Shown here piece by piece: positions 1-11,169 of a stretch of 52,990 nucleotides of DNA (within the stretch, counting starts at the first letter, position 1; each line of letters opens with the position of its first letter). This DNA comes from an uncultured Pseudomonadota bacterium. Its GTDB lineage: Bacteria; Pseudomonadota; Gammaproteobacteria; Enterobacterales; Succinivibrionaceae. Made by a program: the position numbers and the translations under genes. The notes under the pieces were generated by a model. The model did not search any database. It was not told the origin of the DNA and saw nothing but the letters and a program-made list of their open reading frames with translations. The DNA lies in assembly GCA_900317945.1 (NCBI GenBank), contig ONIT01000032.1, positions 1 to 52,990 on the forward strand, read 5' to 3'.

Positions 1-726
1 CTTAAGTTTTGTAAACTGCTCCCTGAGCGCGGGCAGGCTTGACCGGACCATATTCAGGAATGACTTGTTGTCACTGGTGTTGCCTGAGACGTTCTTCCCG
101 AACAGTGGGATACGGCTTTTGCCATCGACCAGCATCAGGCTTATCGCCTGCTTCAACTCAGGGTGATGGTCGCGGCTGTAGCCCTTTTTGAGCTGTATCT
201 CGCAGGCATCATCCTTCATGCCCTCTCCATGGTAGTGGAAGCTCGTTGAGTCGATGTGGACCTCCTCAGGCTCAAGCCCAATCCTGCTGAATACCTCCCT
301 GGCGCAGAGCACGAACAGCTTCTCTGTCCCGAAGCTGTAGATGTCATCGAGCATTCTGGCAAGTGCCGAGCGGTTTAGCGCGTCAGGCTTAATGTTCTTC
401 CCGAGCAGTGCCCCGCACGGCACGTCAGTCATGAAGGAGGCTGTATTCATGAGGCCCTGCCATTCGACATAGAGCATCTGCATTATAAGTGCCTTGACCT
501 CAACTCCTGTATTAGCCCTGACATGGGAGCCTTTCTTGCCGACATTCTCGTTGATCAGGCCTTCGAGTCCAAGAAAATCGAAAGATCCGGCGACCAGACC
601 AAGGGTTCCGAGCTCAAACTTGCCTTTGCCCCTATTCTTGTTTCTGGCCTTCTGCAATACTTTGTTGTCTGTTGTGTTCTGTTCAGATGACTGACTGCTG
701 TCAGCTGCGCTTTTCTCTGTTGTCAT
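1..726 (-). CDS. IS1634-type (DUF4277) transposase, 5' part, cut by window edge
   Basis: An open frame of 242 codons runs on the minus strand from an ATG at 726 to the window edge without a stop, so only the N-terminal part is present. The translation contains the block GYSRDHHPELKQ, preceded by a conserved Asp in HIDSTSFHYHGEG and followed by SGNTSD. These are features of IS1634-type transposases with a DUF4277 N-terminal domain, whose catalytic core is an RNase-H-fold DDE nuclease. A purine-rich ribosome site (AGGGGG) lies just upstream of the ATG. It sits in a short CCCC/GGGG hairpin, which could limit expression. The other half and one terminal repeat lie outside the window. I could not place the inner terminal repeat between 780 and 935. 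Family assignment is from remembered motifs. Confidence 0.85.
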   Translation of the reverse strand, partial: MTTEKSAADSSQSSEQNTTDNKVLQKARNKNRGKGKFELGTLGLVAGSFDFLGLEGLINENVGKKGSHVRANTGVEVKALIMQMLYVEWQGLMNTASFMTDVPCGALLGKNIKPDALNRSALARMLDDIYSFGTEKLFVLCAREVFSRIGLEPEEVHIDSTSFHYHGEGMKDDACEIQLKKGYSRDHHPELKQAISLMLVDGKSRIPLFGKNVSGNTSDNKSFLNMVRSSLPALREQFTKLK

Positions 727-969
727 GGTTAACGCCCCCTTTGGGGTGAAATTTAACCAGCTTAGCGATCGGCGACAATCAGTAAGAGTAAAATTTGATC
801 CTCATCTCAAATTTTTACAAAGAAGTCTGATCGTTTTGATCCCTGGCACACATTTTTACAACTTTGGCCATTGACGATCGATGTAATTGTGAGTTATTTG
901 TAAAAAAGGGCAAAAAAAATAGCAGTGGGAAAGTAAATTAAAAAAATCTACTGCTCACTGACAGTTCTG
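727..969. other. AT-rich gap, probable IS end and junction with the sulfatase gene
   Basis: This stretch is much AT-richer than the coding DNA to its right. It should contain the inner end of the insertion sequence, but I see no convincing terminal repeat. The segments AGCAGT (921-926) and ACTGCT (949-954) form a small inverted repeat just before the next gene. No strong promoter was recognised. Confidence 0.4.
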
Positions 970-2964
970 ATGTTCTTTCTCTTCCTCATAGCAGAGTTCG
1001 CCGCTCTCACGGCGCTCGGGGCGGCTCTACGCGCATATATTTTCCTGAGGCTTGATCCGTCATCGGCGCTCGGAACGGGCGAGGTGGTGCGAAGCGGGCT
1101 CACCTTCGACGCTGCGGCCGCCTCGATATTCACACTGCCTTTTTTCCTATACGCGGCAGCGAGGCTCCTTCTGAGCCGCCGCACGTCGGTAAGGTTCTCC
1201 TGGTGCTTCGCCGTCATGCCGGCGGTCCTCCTTGCGGGCTTCATGCTCGGCGACTCCTTCTACCTTGAGGAGGCCGGGCGGCACGCCAGCAGCGAGATGC
1301 GCGCACTCTTCCCGAATTTCATCGAGCTCACCCTTACCGCCTTCACCTCGCATCCGGGGCTCACCGCCGCCGTCGGCGCCGGGGCAGTCATCGCCCTTCT
1401 GCTTCTCCGTCCGGGCTTCTCCTTCAGGGCGGATGGCAGAAAGACCTCGGTATCGCTACAGTCAGTCCTTTTCCTTGCCGTTTCCCTTGTGCTCTTCCGT
1501 GGCTTCGGCACCGTGCCGCAGCGCCCGAGCACCGCCTGGATGCTCGGAAGCGAGGAGCTCTCGGTCTATGCCATGAACGGCGCGTTCTCCTCGGTCTACG
1601 GCCTCGTGAAGGGATCTGATCTGCAGAGGCTCTACCAGGCGCTCGGCGAAAGGGAGACGTTCAGCCGCGATGAGGCCGGGAGCAGGAAGCTTCCGCGCCC
1701 CTCGTACAATGTCGTGCTCCTGCTCCTCGAGAGCTGGCCGGCCGAGTACACCGACCGCTTCGTGACACCTCACCTCGAGGCGCTCCGTGAGAGAAGCTTC
1801 CATGCGCTTGCCGCGGTCGCGGACGGCAAGAGGACCCACGAGGGCCTCTACGCGGCGCTTTGCTCGGCACCGAACCCGTTCGGCGCCGGGGTGCCGAGGA
1901 GCGGGCTCGACCGCTTCGAGTATCACTGCCTTCCGGAGATAATGGAGAGCGCCGGCTATGACACGGCGATCTTCCAGGGGACGACCGGGGATCTTGTCGC
2001 GGAGTTCGCCGCGCTGCTCGGGGTAAGGAGATCCTTTGACCGGCACAATGTGGACGCGGTTCACCCGAAGTCGAACTGGGGCCTTGCCGATACGGATCTC
2101 TACGCGGCGATCCTCTCCGAGGCGGCGAAGGCGGAGAAGCCCTTCTTCTATATAGTGAACAACACCGACACCCACGACTTCACCATCCCGGAGGAGTTCG
2201 GCTGGAAGTTCGGCGATGAGCTCAGGAGCGACAGGGAGAAGAGCGTCCTTTACTATGCTGACAGCGAGCTCCATGAGTTCATGGAGAAGTTCCGGAGCGG
2301 CAACGGCCTCCCGACGCTTTTTGCCGTGACGGGAGACCACACGAGGATGAGCAAGTCGAGCCCGCTTTCCTCGCACCTGGTGCCGCTCATCTTCTTCTCG
2401 ACCGACGGGAAGTTCCCCGTCCGGTACATCGACTCCATTGCCTCGCAGCTCGACATCGCGCCGACCGTGCTCGGGTTCCTCGGCGGCCGCGCGCCGTGGT
2501 TCCTCGGGAGGAACCTGCTTACCGAGGAGCCAGGGCTTGCGCTCTTCTTCGAGAAAGGCAGCCTCTACTCGGTTCTCGGCAGGCATGTGACGGCAGAGTC
2601 GCTTAAAACGGGCGGGATCAGCTGCTACTATGCCGATCTCCCCTTCAGGCCCTCGAGGCACGACTGCACGGCCGCCGAGCTCGAATTCGGCGATCTCGGG
2701 GCAGGCGAGGCCGTCTATCAGCAGAGCATGCTTTTTGACGGGAAGACCGCCGTAGAGCGGCGCGCGTCGCTCTCCGAGGAGGCGGAGGAGCAGAGGATTC
2801 TCGGCGCGGATGACGGCGCGCTCCCCGTCGGCGTCCGCTCGGGCCTCCGCTCGTTTCTCGGATCAGCCGTGCACTCCGGCCTCGCCGCTGCGGCAGCCGT
2901 GCTTGCGGGAGAGGAGTCGGGGGATGAGCCCCGGGCAGGAGTCTTTTCAGCAGAAGGATCTTAA
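970..2964 (+). CDS. LTA synthase/MdoB-like membrane sulfatase-fold phosphotransferase
   Basis: This 664-aa protein starts with several hydrophobic segments (about residues 1-28, 50-75, 85-105, 125-150 and 160-185), then has a periplasmic alkaline-phosphatase/sulfatase-fold domain. The usual metal and nucleophile landmarks are visible: NVVLLLLESWPAEY (metal-binding Glu), GKRTHEGLYAALCS (nucleophilic Thr), a WGLADTDLY block and FAVTGDHTRM near the C-terminal end of the domain. Members of this family transfer phosphoglycerol or phosphoethanolamine to cell-envelope glycans or lipids. The actual substrate cannot be told from sequence. No Shine-Dalgarno site precedes the ATG at 970, and the frame stays open only 11 codons further upstream, close to the insertion sequence. 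The native 5' end may therefore have been displaced. About 110 residues of charged, alanine-rich sequence follow the catalytic domain. Confidence 0.8.
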   Translation: MFFLFLIAEFAALTALGAALRAYIFLRLDPSSALGTGEVVRSGLTFDAAAASIFTLPFFLYAAARLLLSRRTSVRFSWCFAVMPAVLLAGFMLGDSFYLEEAGRHASSEMRALFPNFIELTLTAFTSHPGLTAAVGAGAVIALLLLRPGFSFRADGRKTSVSLQSVLFLAVSLVLFRGFGTVPQRPSTAWMLGSEELSVYAMNGAFSSVYGLVKGSDLQRLYQALGERETFSRDEAGSRKLPRPSYNVVLLLLESWPAEYTDRFVTPHLEALRERSFHALAAVADGKRTHEGLYAALCSAPNPFGAGVPRSGLDRFEYHCLPEIMESAGYDTAIFQGTTGDLVAEFAALLGVRRSFDRHNVDAVHPKSNWGLADTDLYAAILSEAAKAEKPFFYIVNNTDTHDFTIPEEFGWKFGDELRSDREKSVLYYADSELHEFMEKFRSGNGLPTLFAVTGDHTRMSKSSPLSSHLVPLIFFSTDGKFPVRYIDSIASQLDIAPTVLGFLGGRAPWFLGRNLLTEEPGLALFFEKGSLYSVLGRHVTAESLKTGGISCYYADLPFRPSRHDCTAAELEFGDLGAGEAVYQQSMLFDGKTAVERRASLSEEAEEQRILGADDGALPVGVRSGLRSFLGSAVHSGLAAAAAVLAGEESGDEPRAGVFSAEGS

Positions 2965-2971
2965 TGCTGTC

Positions 2972-3001
2972 TTGACACAGTCAATTTTAACGGCGTAATA
3001 T
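2972..3001 (+). promoter_or_regulatory. Sigma70 promoter for asd
   Basis: A perfect -35 hexamer TTGACA (2972-2977) is followed after 18 bases by TAATAT (2996-3001). It lies just past the stop codon of the upstream gene and about 80 bp before the asd start codon, so asd has its own promoter. Confidence 0.75.
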
Positions 3002-3083
3002 GCGCCCATTGTTTCATGCGGCTCTGCCGCGCGTTCTACTTAAGGAGAGAGGCTCCGGAGCATCACGGGTCTCGGTTTATAAC

Positions 3084-4202
3084 ATGAAGAAGATTGGTTT
3101 TATCGGCTGGCGCGGAATGGTCGGCTCTGTACTGATGAACCGCATGGTCGAGGAACATGATTTCGTCGGCTTTGAGTCACATTTCTTTTCAACCTCCCAG
3201 GCCGGCCAGAAGGCTCCTGAATTCGCAGGAACCGACTGCGGCGTTCTTCTTGACGCAGGAAACCTTGACCTGCTGAAGGAGATGGACATCATCGTCACCT
3301 GCCAGGGCGGCGGCTACACCACCTCCGTATATGACAAGCTCCTCGCCTCCGGCTGGAAGGGATACTGGATTGACTCCGCGTCAACCCTCCGCCAGGATCC
3401 CAGGGCCTGCATCATCCTTGATCCGGTAAACCGCGAGGTCATCGACCGCGATCTTGAGCGCGGCATCCACACCTTCGTAGGCGGCAACTGCACCACCAGC
3501 ATCATGCTCATGGCGCTTGCCGGCCTCATCAAGTCAGGCGCCGTCGAGTGGCTGCAGATGTCGAGCTACCAGGCCGCGTCAGGCGCCGGCGCCAAGAACA
3601 TGCGCGAGCTCCTTGCCCAGATGGGCACCCTTTACGGCGCATGCGCCGAGGATCTGAAGGATCCCGCAGCCTCTATCCTCAAGATTGAGAAGGAAGTCCG
3701 CGACGCGATGAACTCCCCTGCAATGCCTGTTGCTGAGTTCACCGTTCCCCTCGCAGGCTCGCTCATCCCCTGGATTGACAAGAAGATGGAGTCCGGACAG
3801 AGCCGTGAGGAGTGGAAGGGCCAGGTCGAGACCAACAAGATCCTGGGCTTCCCTGAGGGAAAGATCAAGGTTGACGGCAACTGCGTCCGCATCAGCTCGC
3901 TGCGCTGCCACAGCGAGTCCTTCCTCATCAAGCTTGCGAAGGACATCACTGTTCCCGAGATCGAGGAGATCATCAGGAACACCAACGAGTGGGTCAAGGT
4001 CATCCCGAACGAGAAGGAGGAGACCATCCGCGAGCTGAGCCCTGCCAAGGTCTCCGGCTCCCTCTCCGTTCCTATCGGACGCATCAGAAAGACCACCATC
4101 GGCGACAGGTACCTCTCCGCATTCTGCGTAGGCGACCAGCTTCTCTGGGGCGCCGCAGAGCCGCTCCGCCGCATGCTGAAGATCCTGCTCGGAACCCTGT
4201 AA
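3084..4202 (+). CDS. asd: Aspartate-semialdehyde dehydrogenase
   Basis: Catalyses NADPH-dependent reduction of aspartyl phosphate to aspartate semialdehyde, the branch point to diaminopimelate/lysine, threonine and methionine. The 372-aa product matches the E. coli-type enzyme in length (367 aa). Visible features are the N-terminal nucleotide-binding GFIGWRGMVGS, the catalytic cysteine C136 in GGNCTTS, the following YQAASGAGAKNMRELL block and the RCHSES histidine motif. I chose ATG 3084 because homology begins there. The frame is open to 3000, but that would add 28 unrelated residues over the promoter-leader region. A strong promoter lies upstream and a clear terminator follows, so it is probably monocistronic. 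No lysine-riboswitch-like leader is present in the short 5' region. Confidence 0.95.
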   Translation: MKKIGFIGWRGMVGSVLMNRMVEEHDFVGFESHFFSTSQAGQKAPEFAGTDCGVLLDAGNLDLLKEMDIIVTCQGGGYTTSVYDKLLASGWKGYWIDSASTLRQDPRACIILDPVNREVIDRDLERGIHTFVGGNCTTSIMLMALAGLIKSGAVEWLQMSSYQAASGAGAKNMRELLAQMGTLYGACAEDLKDPAASILKIEKEVRDAMNSPAMPVAEFTVPLAGSLIPWIDKKMESGQSREEWKGQVETNKILGFPEGKIKVDGNCVRISSLRCHSESFLIKLAKDITVPEIEEIIRNTNEWVKVIPNEKEETIRELSPAKVSGSLSVPIGRIRKTTIGDRYLSAFCVGDQLLWGAAEPLRRMLKILLGTL

Positions 4203-4227
4203 TCGGGAGATCAGAGCGGTTTTCCAC

Positions 4228-4254
4228 AAGGGCGCCCTCCGGGGCGCCTTTTTC
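4228..4254 (+). terminator. Rho-independent terminator of asd
   Basis: A 7-bp stem GGCGCCC/GGGCGCC with a TCCG loop, followed by TTTTT. Confidence 0.85.
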
Positions 4255-4365
4255 GTCACGCATTCTGTGAGCTCAGTCATGCCTCAGCAAATTCTCCACT
4301 AAAGAAACCATGGAGCCGGCCGATAACCTTTCTGTCAGGGAAAATCCACGGACGGGGAGAGTGCA

Positions 4366-4890
4366 ATGCTTGCATCTGAGATAAGGAATACGGCGCTGAT
4401 TGACGAGCTTCAGCTCGGTCAGTCGCTCAACCATGCCGTAAACAGCTCGGATCAGGCCTCCTTTGCCCTGATGCTCGCGATGATCTCCGACAATGCCATG
4501 GACCTCCCCAAGGAGGAGGATGCCGTATCGGCCTCCGCAAAGGCCCAGAAGGCTGATCTGAGGGCGAAGTTTGAGCTCCCTCCTGAGATAAGGCTGCAGA
4601 GCGGCGAGGGCGACGCGCTGAGGGGCGAGAGCCTCGGAGATGACTTCCGCGATGGCGGGCTCAGCGCCGTGTTCCTCTCGGAGTGCCTCTTCCCCGAGCC
4701 CCTCACCGTAAAGCATGACGATCTGCCTGAGACTGTCCTCGGCAACATGTCCCCTGTCTCCCGCGCAAGGTATGAGATCACCCGCGAGGGGCGTGAGCCC
4801 AGGTTCATTCCGGTTGAGGCGAGCCCTGCCGACGTCCTTGACGAGACCGTCTCCTCAGAGAAGCTCAATACCGTCCTTGAGGCCGCCTGA
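4366..4890 (+). CDS. Small conserved protein, VC2046/SO_2500-like
   Basis: This 174-aa soluble, acidic protein has a good ribosome site (GGGGAG) 7-8 bases before ATG 4366 and the same codon style as neighbouring housekeeping genes. The N-terminal stretch, with the motifs IDELQLGQSLNHAV and FALMLAMISDNAMD, resembles a family of unknown function found in Vibrio and Shewanella (VC2046/SO_2500, which I recall as PF11993). That link rests on memory of one motif and is tentative. There is no signal peptide, membrane segment or cysteine-rich site apart from single cysteines. It stands alone between the asd terminator and the convergent cysZ. Confidence 0.75.
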   Translation: MLASEIRNTALIDELQLGQSLNHAVNSSDQASFALMLAMISDNAMDLPKEEDAVSASAKAQKADLRAKFELPPEIRLQSGEGDALRGESLGDDFRDGGLSAVFLSECLFPEPLTVKHDDLPETVLGNMSPVSRARYEITREGREPRFIPVEASPADVLDETVSSEKLNTVLEAA

Positions 4891-4894
4891 TCCT

Positions 4895-4908
4895 AAGGCT
4901 TCAGCCTT
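4895..4908 (+). terminator. Weak hairpin after the VC2046-like gene
   Basis: AAGGC-TTCA-GCCTT, a 5-bp stem starting 4 bases after the stop codon and followed by only two or three T residues. A marginal terminator. Confidence 0.35.
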
Positions 4909-5037
4909 TCCTGAATTTTCCTGTGATTAATTCCCTGCAGGTGAGCCTCGGGCGGCCGTGCCCGGATGGCATTTTCTGCGTGTTCGTGAAATCTGCTGAT
5001 GGTGATGGGAGAGGAGAGTCCCGGGGTTCGATTTGAA

Positions 5038-5068
5038 GCGGCGCAGGCACTTTCATGCGCTGCGCCGC
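5038..5068 (-). terminator. GC-rich hairpin at the 3' end of cysZ
   Basis: A perfect 9-bp stem GCGGCGCAG/CTGCGCCGC with a 13-base loop, 22 bp past the cysZ stop. The following T tract is poor, so termination is uncertain. Confidence 0.4.
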
Positions 5069-5089
5069 AGGAGAGGCCCTGATGCCGGC

Positions 5090-5917
5090 CTATTTCTCAG
5101 TTACTGACGTGCCTGGCTCCACAGCTGCTGACGTGCCAGCCTCTCCGGTGAGCGCCTCGCTTCCGTTGAGCTTCGGATCCACCAGGAAGAGCCTTGTCGC
5201 GCCGATTACGGCTGCGGGGAGCACCAGGATGTTGGCGACGGGCACTGCGGCAATGGCAGCCGTGAGGCAGCCGAACGAGATTACAGGAACCGGGGACTTC
5301 CTCATCCTCCTGCTCATCTCGGCGAAGCTGATGCCGTTGTTGTCAAAGACATAGTCCAGGTTCTGCATGGCAAGCCACCAGCCGCTGAGGAGGAGCCAGA
5401 CCACGGGGAAAAGGACCTGCCCGACGGCCGGGATCAGGAAGATGATGAGGCAGAGAAGCGCGCAGGGGAGATAGAAGCAGTAGGATCTCGCGGTCCTCTT
5501 GAGGGAGTGCCAGGCGATCCCCGCGATCCAGGCGGGATACTTCCCCGCGGGGATCTCCGGCTGCTGCCTTACCTTCCCGGTGATGTCCTGCTCGGCCTTC
5601 TCGGCGAGGAAGCTCGCGAACGGGCAGATTACGATGCTCTCCACCGCGACGAAGAGGTAGGCGCAGATGAGCATCATGGAGATGAAGGCGAAGGGGATGA
5701 TTATCCACCTGAGGAACGACATCCAGTCAGGGAACATCGACAGCACCCAGTTCGTGCCGCGCCCGACCGCGCCCATGAAGAGGTAGATGGCCGCCGTCAT
5801 CAGCACGGCGTTGATAAGCACAGGAAGCAGGGTATACATCCTGTAGCCCTCTTTGAGCATAGTCCTGAAGCCGTAGAGGAGGCAGGAGAATCCGGAAAAG
5901 CTGTTCTTTAAGTTCAT
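5090..5917 (-). CDS. cysZ: CysZ-type sulfate uptake membrane protein
   Basis: CysZ proteins are inner-membrane sulfate channels that feed cysteine synthesis. The 275-aa product (E. coli CysZ is 253 aa) keeps the family pattern: YGFRTMLKEGYRMYTLLPVL at the N-terminus, hydrophobic segments near residues 28-50 and 60-85, PFASFLAEKAEQDITG, then YLPCALLCLIIFLIPAVGQ and the MQNLDYVFDN motif. I chose ATG 5917 because homology starts there. The frame remains open to 6061, but that 48-residue extension is Arg-rich, unlike the family, and overlaps the promoter. cysZ is divergent from zipA, the same arrangement as in E. coli, where cysZ-zipA-ligA adjoin. The roughly 30-residue C-terminal tail is not conserved. 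Confidence 0.9.
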   Translation of the reverse strand: MNLKNSFSGFSCLLYGFRTMLKEGYRMYTLLPVLINAVLMTAAIYLFMGAVGRGTNWVLSMFPDWMSFLRWIIIPFAFISMMLICAYLFVAVESIVICPFASFLAEKAEQDITGKVRQQPEIPAGKYPAWIAGIAWHSLKRTARSYCFYLPCALLCLIIFLIPAVGQVLFPVVWLLLSGWWLAMQNLDYVFDNNGISFAEMSRRMRKSPVPVISFGCLTAAIAAVPVANILVLPAAVIGATRLFLVDPKLNGSEALTGEAGTSAAVEPGTSVTEK

Positions 5918-5974
5918 TTTGAGTCCATGGCGCAGGCGCGCCTCTGCTGAGAGTCCGGGGCAGTGCCCCGCGTA

Positions 5975-6004
5975 ATAATAAGTTCTTTCAGGGAGGAATT
6001 TCAA
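5975..6004 (-). promoter_or_regulatory. Promoter for cysZ
   Basis: Read on the minus strand: TTGAAA (6004-5999), an 18-base spacer, TATTAT (5980-5975), about 58 bp before the cysZ ATG. Confidence 0.55.
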
Positions 6005-6043
6005 TAACGCGCGCTGATCCTGCCGCCTCCGGGGCCCAGAAAC

Positions 6044-6073
6044 TTCTGTATTTCCGGCCAAAAATGCTATAAT
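6044..6073 (+). promoter_or_regulatory. Probable promoter for zipA-ligA
   Basis: A perfect TATAAT at 6068-6073, 37 bp before the zipA ATG. The -35 region (TTCTGT at 6044-6049, 18-base spacer) is poor, so the -10 element carries the call. Confidence 0.45.
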
Positions 6074-6109
6074 TCCGGAAATTTTCGGGTCTCACAGGCG
6101 TTTTAAGGT

Positions 6110-6814
6110 ATGTCCACCAAAATCATCCTGCTCATCGGTGCATCAGCCGTTGTCTTAATTTTCATAGTCTACGCCGTAATCATAAACAACCGCCGCTATT
6201 CCGGCCGCCGCAGACGCTACAACAAGGATCTCCACTCCGATGTGGGCGATCTCAGCCTCAGTGAGAAGGACTCAGTCGCAGGAGAGGATGAGGGCACCCT
6301 GAGGACCCTGGGCGGCGACGGGCCTGATTTCACCGCAAAGCCTGAGGAGAAGCCTGCTCCTGAGCCTCAGAAGGCCCAGGAGAAGAAGCCCGAGAAGATC
6401 TGGCAGGACTTCTATATCGTCAACCTCGTCAAGGCTGACGGCACTCCCTTCGACGGCTATGCCGTAAAGACCAATTTCGAGAGCCACGGCTATATCTTCG
6501 GCGAGTATGACATCTACCACTGCCTGGACAATGTCGATGACAAGTCCTCCGAGAAGTTTGCCGTCGCCAACCTTTTCAAGCCCGGCACCTTCAGCAAGAA
6601 GGATGTCAACTCCTTCGCGGTCAAGGGCATCAGCTTCGTGCTGCAGCCGAAGAAGGGCTCAGGCGTCAGGAACTTCACCTCGATGCTGAAGGATGTCGGC
6701 GAGTTCGCCCATGAGCTTGGCGCCGTCGTCATCAACCAGGACTGCTCCAGGAAGTTTGACGATGCCCTTAAGGATCAGTATCTGAAGGAGCTTGCTGCGT
6801 TTGACGCGCAGTAA
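6110..6814 (+). CDS. zipA: Cell division protein ZipA
   Basis: ZipA tethers the FtsZ ring to the inner membrane in Gammaproteobacteria. The 234-aa protein has the expected layout: an N-terminal membrane anchor (about residues 5-25), a short basic stretch NNRRYSGRRRRYNK, a charged Pro/Glu/Lys-rich linker (about 40-100) and a C-terminal FtsZ-binding domain from about residue 102. That domain keeps the family pattern GYIFGEYDIYHC, VANLFKPGTF and FAVKGISFVLQ. It is shorter than E. coli ZipA (328 aa), mainly because the linker is short. TAAGG precedes the ATG. A terminator separates it from ligA 84 bp downstream, although the two genes are neighbours in many relatives. Confidence 0.93.
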   Translation: MSTKIILLIGASAVVLIFIVYAVIINNRRYSGRRRRYNKDLHSDVGDLSLSEKDSVAGEDEGTLRTLGGDGPDFTAKPEEKPAPEPQKAQEKKPEKIWQDFYIVNLVKADGTPFDGYAVKTNFESHGYIFGEYDIYHCLDNVDDKSSEKFAVANLFKPGTFSKKDVNSFAVKGISFVLQPKKGSGVRNFTSMLKDVGEFAHELGAVVINQDCSRKFDDALKDQYLKELAAFDAQ

Positions 6815-6845
6815 GGCCGCTGCCGGCTGAAGGCCGCAGGGTTCC

Positions 6846-6870
6846 GGCGGGGCATGTCCCCGCCTTTTTT
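6846..6870 (+). terminator. Rho-independent terminator between zipA and ligA
   Basis: A 7-bp GGCGGGG/CCCCGCC stem with loop CATGT, followed by six Ts. It lies 28 bp before the ligA ATG, so it may attenuate transcription into ligA. Confidence 0.85.
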
Positions 6871-6889
6871 GTGTCCGTTTTTCACCTAA

Positions 6890-9940
<3,051 letters not shown>

Positions 9941-9966
9941 TAAACGCTCCTTTTTCTGATGCGGTT

Positions 9967-10006
9967 AAGGCAGCCTGGAACAGTGAGGTTTCAGGCTGCC
10001 TTTTTT
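9967..10006 (+). terminator. Rho-independent terminator of ligA
   Basis: An 11-bp stem AAGGCAGCCTG/CAGGCTGCCTT with a 14-base loop, ending in a run of Ts. Confidence 0.9.
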
Positions 10007-10078
10007 ATGGGCGGATGGAGTCCTCTGCATGGCGCTGCGGCTCTCACGTATGCGCGGAAATTATTTGTGAAAAAAGCC

Positions 10079-10107
10079 TTGCAAAGCCGAAAGCTCCGGC
10101 GTATTGT
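10079..10107 (+). promoter_or_regulatory. Promoter for the interrupted oxidoreductase gene
   Basis: TTGCAA (10079-10084), a 17-base spacer, TATTGT (10102-10107), 78 bp before the start codon. Confidence 0.5.
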
Positions 10108-10608
10108 CGTAACCGTAAAGGTTACAACAAACAGCGCAGCATCCTCCGGGAGCTGCAGGAATTCATGGAAAAGGAAGGAAGAAATATGAACGTACTTTTA
10201 ATCGGCGCAACCGGCTACGCAGGCTCGGCAATCCTCAGTGAGCTCGTCTCCCGCGGACATACGGTTACGGCAGTTGTCCGCAACGCGGCAAAGCTCAGCG
10301 CGTCTGACTCCGTAAAGCCCGTTGAGGCTGACGCTACCGATCCTGAGGTTCTCGCAGGGCTTGCATCAGGCAAGGACGCGGTCATCTCCGCCTACAACCC
10401 CGGCTGGAAGAACCCCCGCCTCTACGAGGACACCCTTGAGAACTATCCGAAGATTGTCGAGGGCGTGCGCGCCTCGGGCGTAAAGCGCCTCCTCATTGTC
10501 GGCGGAGCCGGCACCCTCTTCGTGAAGCCCGGCGTCCGCCTTATTGACACCGGCACGCTTCCCGCTGAGTGGCTTCCCGGCGTAAAGAGCCTCGGAGAGT
10601 TCTACCTT

Positions 10609-10616
10609 AACTACCT
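10609..10616 (+). repeat. 8-bp target duplication, left copy (element A)
   Basis: AACTACCT at 10609-10616 is repeated exactly at 10891-10898. It flanks the miniature element and belongs to the interrupted coding frame. Confidence 0.9.
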
Positions 10617-10890
10617 GTTACTGTTCACAGCCATTTTAAGCCTGCTTGGATGCAGGTAAAAATTCATGGCAATGACTCCTTATGACATCTCTGCATTCAC
10701 TAAAATTTGATTGCGCCATCTGTTGCAGTTATCATAAAGGAATGGAATAGATGTTCTGCCTCTTTGCGCTGGCGAAGAGCTGGATGTTCTTCCTGTCATA
10801 ACAAGGCCGATTCTGCAGAATTCCTGATTGAGTTCTGCTGAAGTTCCGGCATTGTCTGACGTCGCACCCGCAAGGGGCGTGAATTGAAAC
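10617..10890 (+). mobile_element. Miniature transposon A (MITE-like, 274 bp)
   Basis: A non-coding element flanked by an exact 8-bp duplication. Its left end GTTACTGTTCACAGCC and its right end, read inward as GTTTCAATTCACGCC, form imperfect terminal inverted repeats. A second full-length copy in the opposite orientation lies at 21529-21806. The copies share internal blocks such as GTCAGACAAT, GAATTCTGC and TTGTTATGACAGGAAGAAC. No transposase is encoded, so movement would need a transposase supplied from elsewhere. The 30-bp right terminus resembles a type I-C CRISPR repeat. Confidence 0.85.
10861..10890 (+). repeat. Type I-C CRISPR-repeat-like terminus of element A
   Basis: This 30-bp end begins GTCGCACCC and ends GTGAATTGAAAC, with GCAA between short complementary arms (CGC-CCC / GGG-GCG). 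Type I-C repeats typically run about 32 bp, start GTCGC and end GTGGATTGAAAC or similar. There is only one unit and no spacers, so it is not an array. Confidence 0.6.
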
Positions 10891-10898
10891 AACTACCT
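10891..10898 (+). repeat. 8-bp target duplication, right copy (element A)
   Basis: AACTACCT, identical to 10609-10616. The oxidoreductase frame resumes after it. Confidence 0.9.
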
Positions 10899-11141
10899 CA
10901 CTAAGGTAAAGGATATTGACTGGATGTTCCTCTCCCCCGCCGGCAACCTCGGCAACCTGCAGAAGGGCGAGCGCACCGGAAAGTACCGCGTCGGGAAGGA
11001 CGACATGCTCTTTGACGAGAAGGGCAACAGCTTCATCTCCGTCGAGGACTACGCGGTCGCGATGGTTGATGAGCTCGAGAAGCCTCAGCACCACTTCGAG
11101 CGCTTCACTGTAGCTTACTGATAAACAGCGCGGACTGATGC

Positions 11142-11169
11142 CAGGAACGGCTCCCGGAGCCGTTTCCTG
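11142..11169 (+). terminator. Hairpin terminator after the oxidoreductase pseudogene
   Basis: Stem AACGGCTC/GAGCCGTT with loop CCG, extended by AGG/CCT across a mismatch. The T tract is short. Confidence 0.6.

Larger units (their letters stand above)
10186..11121 (+). pseudogene. NAD(P)-binding oxidoreductase gene split by a miniature transposon
   Basis: The reading frame starts at ATG 10186 after AAGGAAGG and encodes MNVLLIGATGYAGSAIL, a Rossmann dinucleotide-binding motif (GATGYAG) of the NmrA/atypical short-chain dehydrogenase type. It breaks at 10616, where a 274-bp element begins, and continues in the same frame at 10899 with the codons after NYL, namely TKVKDIDWMFLSPAGN. Removing 10617-10890 together with one 8-bp AACTACCT repeat restores a 654-nt, 217-aa frame ending at 11121, so the insertion is clean and the gene otherwise undamaged. 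As it stands, the gene would give a 157-aa truncated product with 15 foreign residues, stopping at 10659. The substrate is unknown. Proteins of this type are often stress-linked reductases or epimerase-like proteins. Confidence 0.9.

Noticed and set aside
1462-2661. 399-codon minus-strand open frame opposite the sulfatase gene
   Set aside because: It is the GC-rich shadow of the plus-strand gene, with Arg/Glu/Leu-biased composition and no family motifs.
2965-3083. Lysine riboswitch or leader peptide before asd
   Set aside because: Only about 80 nt of leader remain after the promoter, too short for a lysine riboswitch, and no Lys-rich leader peptide or alternative hairpins are visible.
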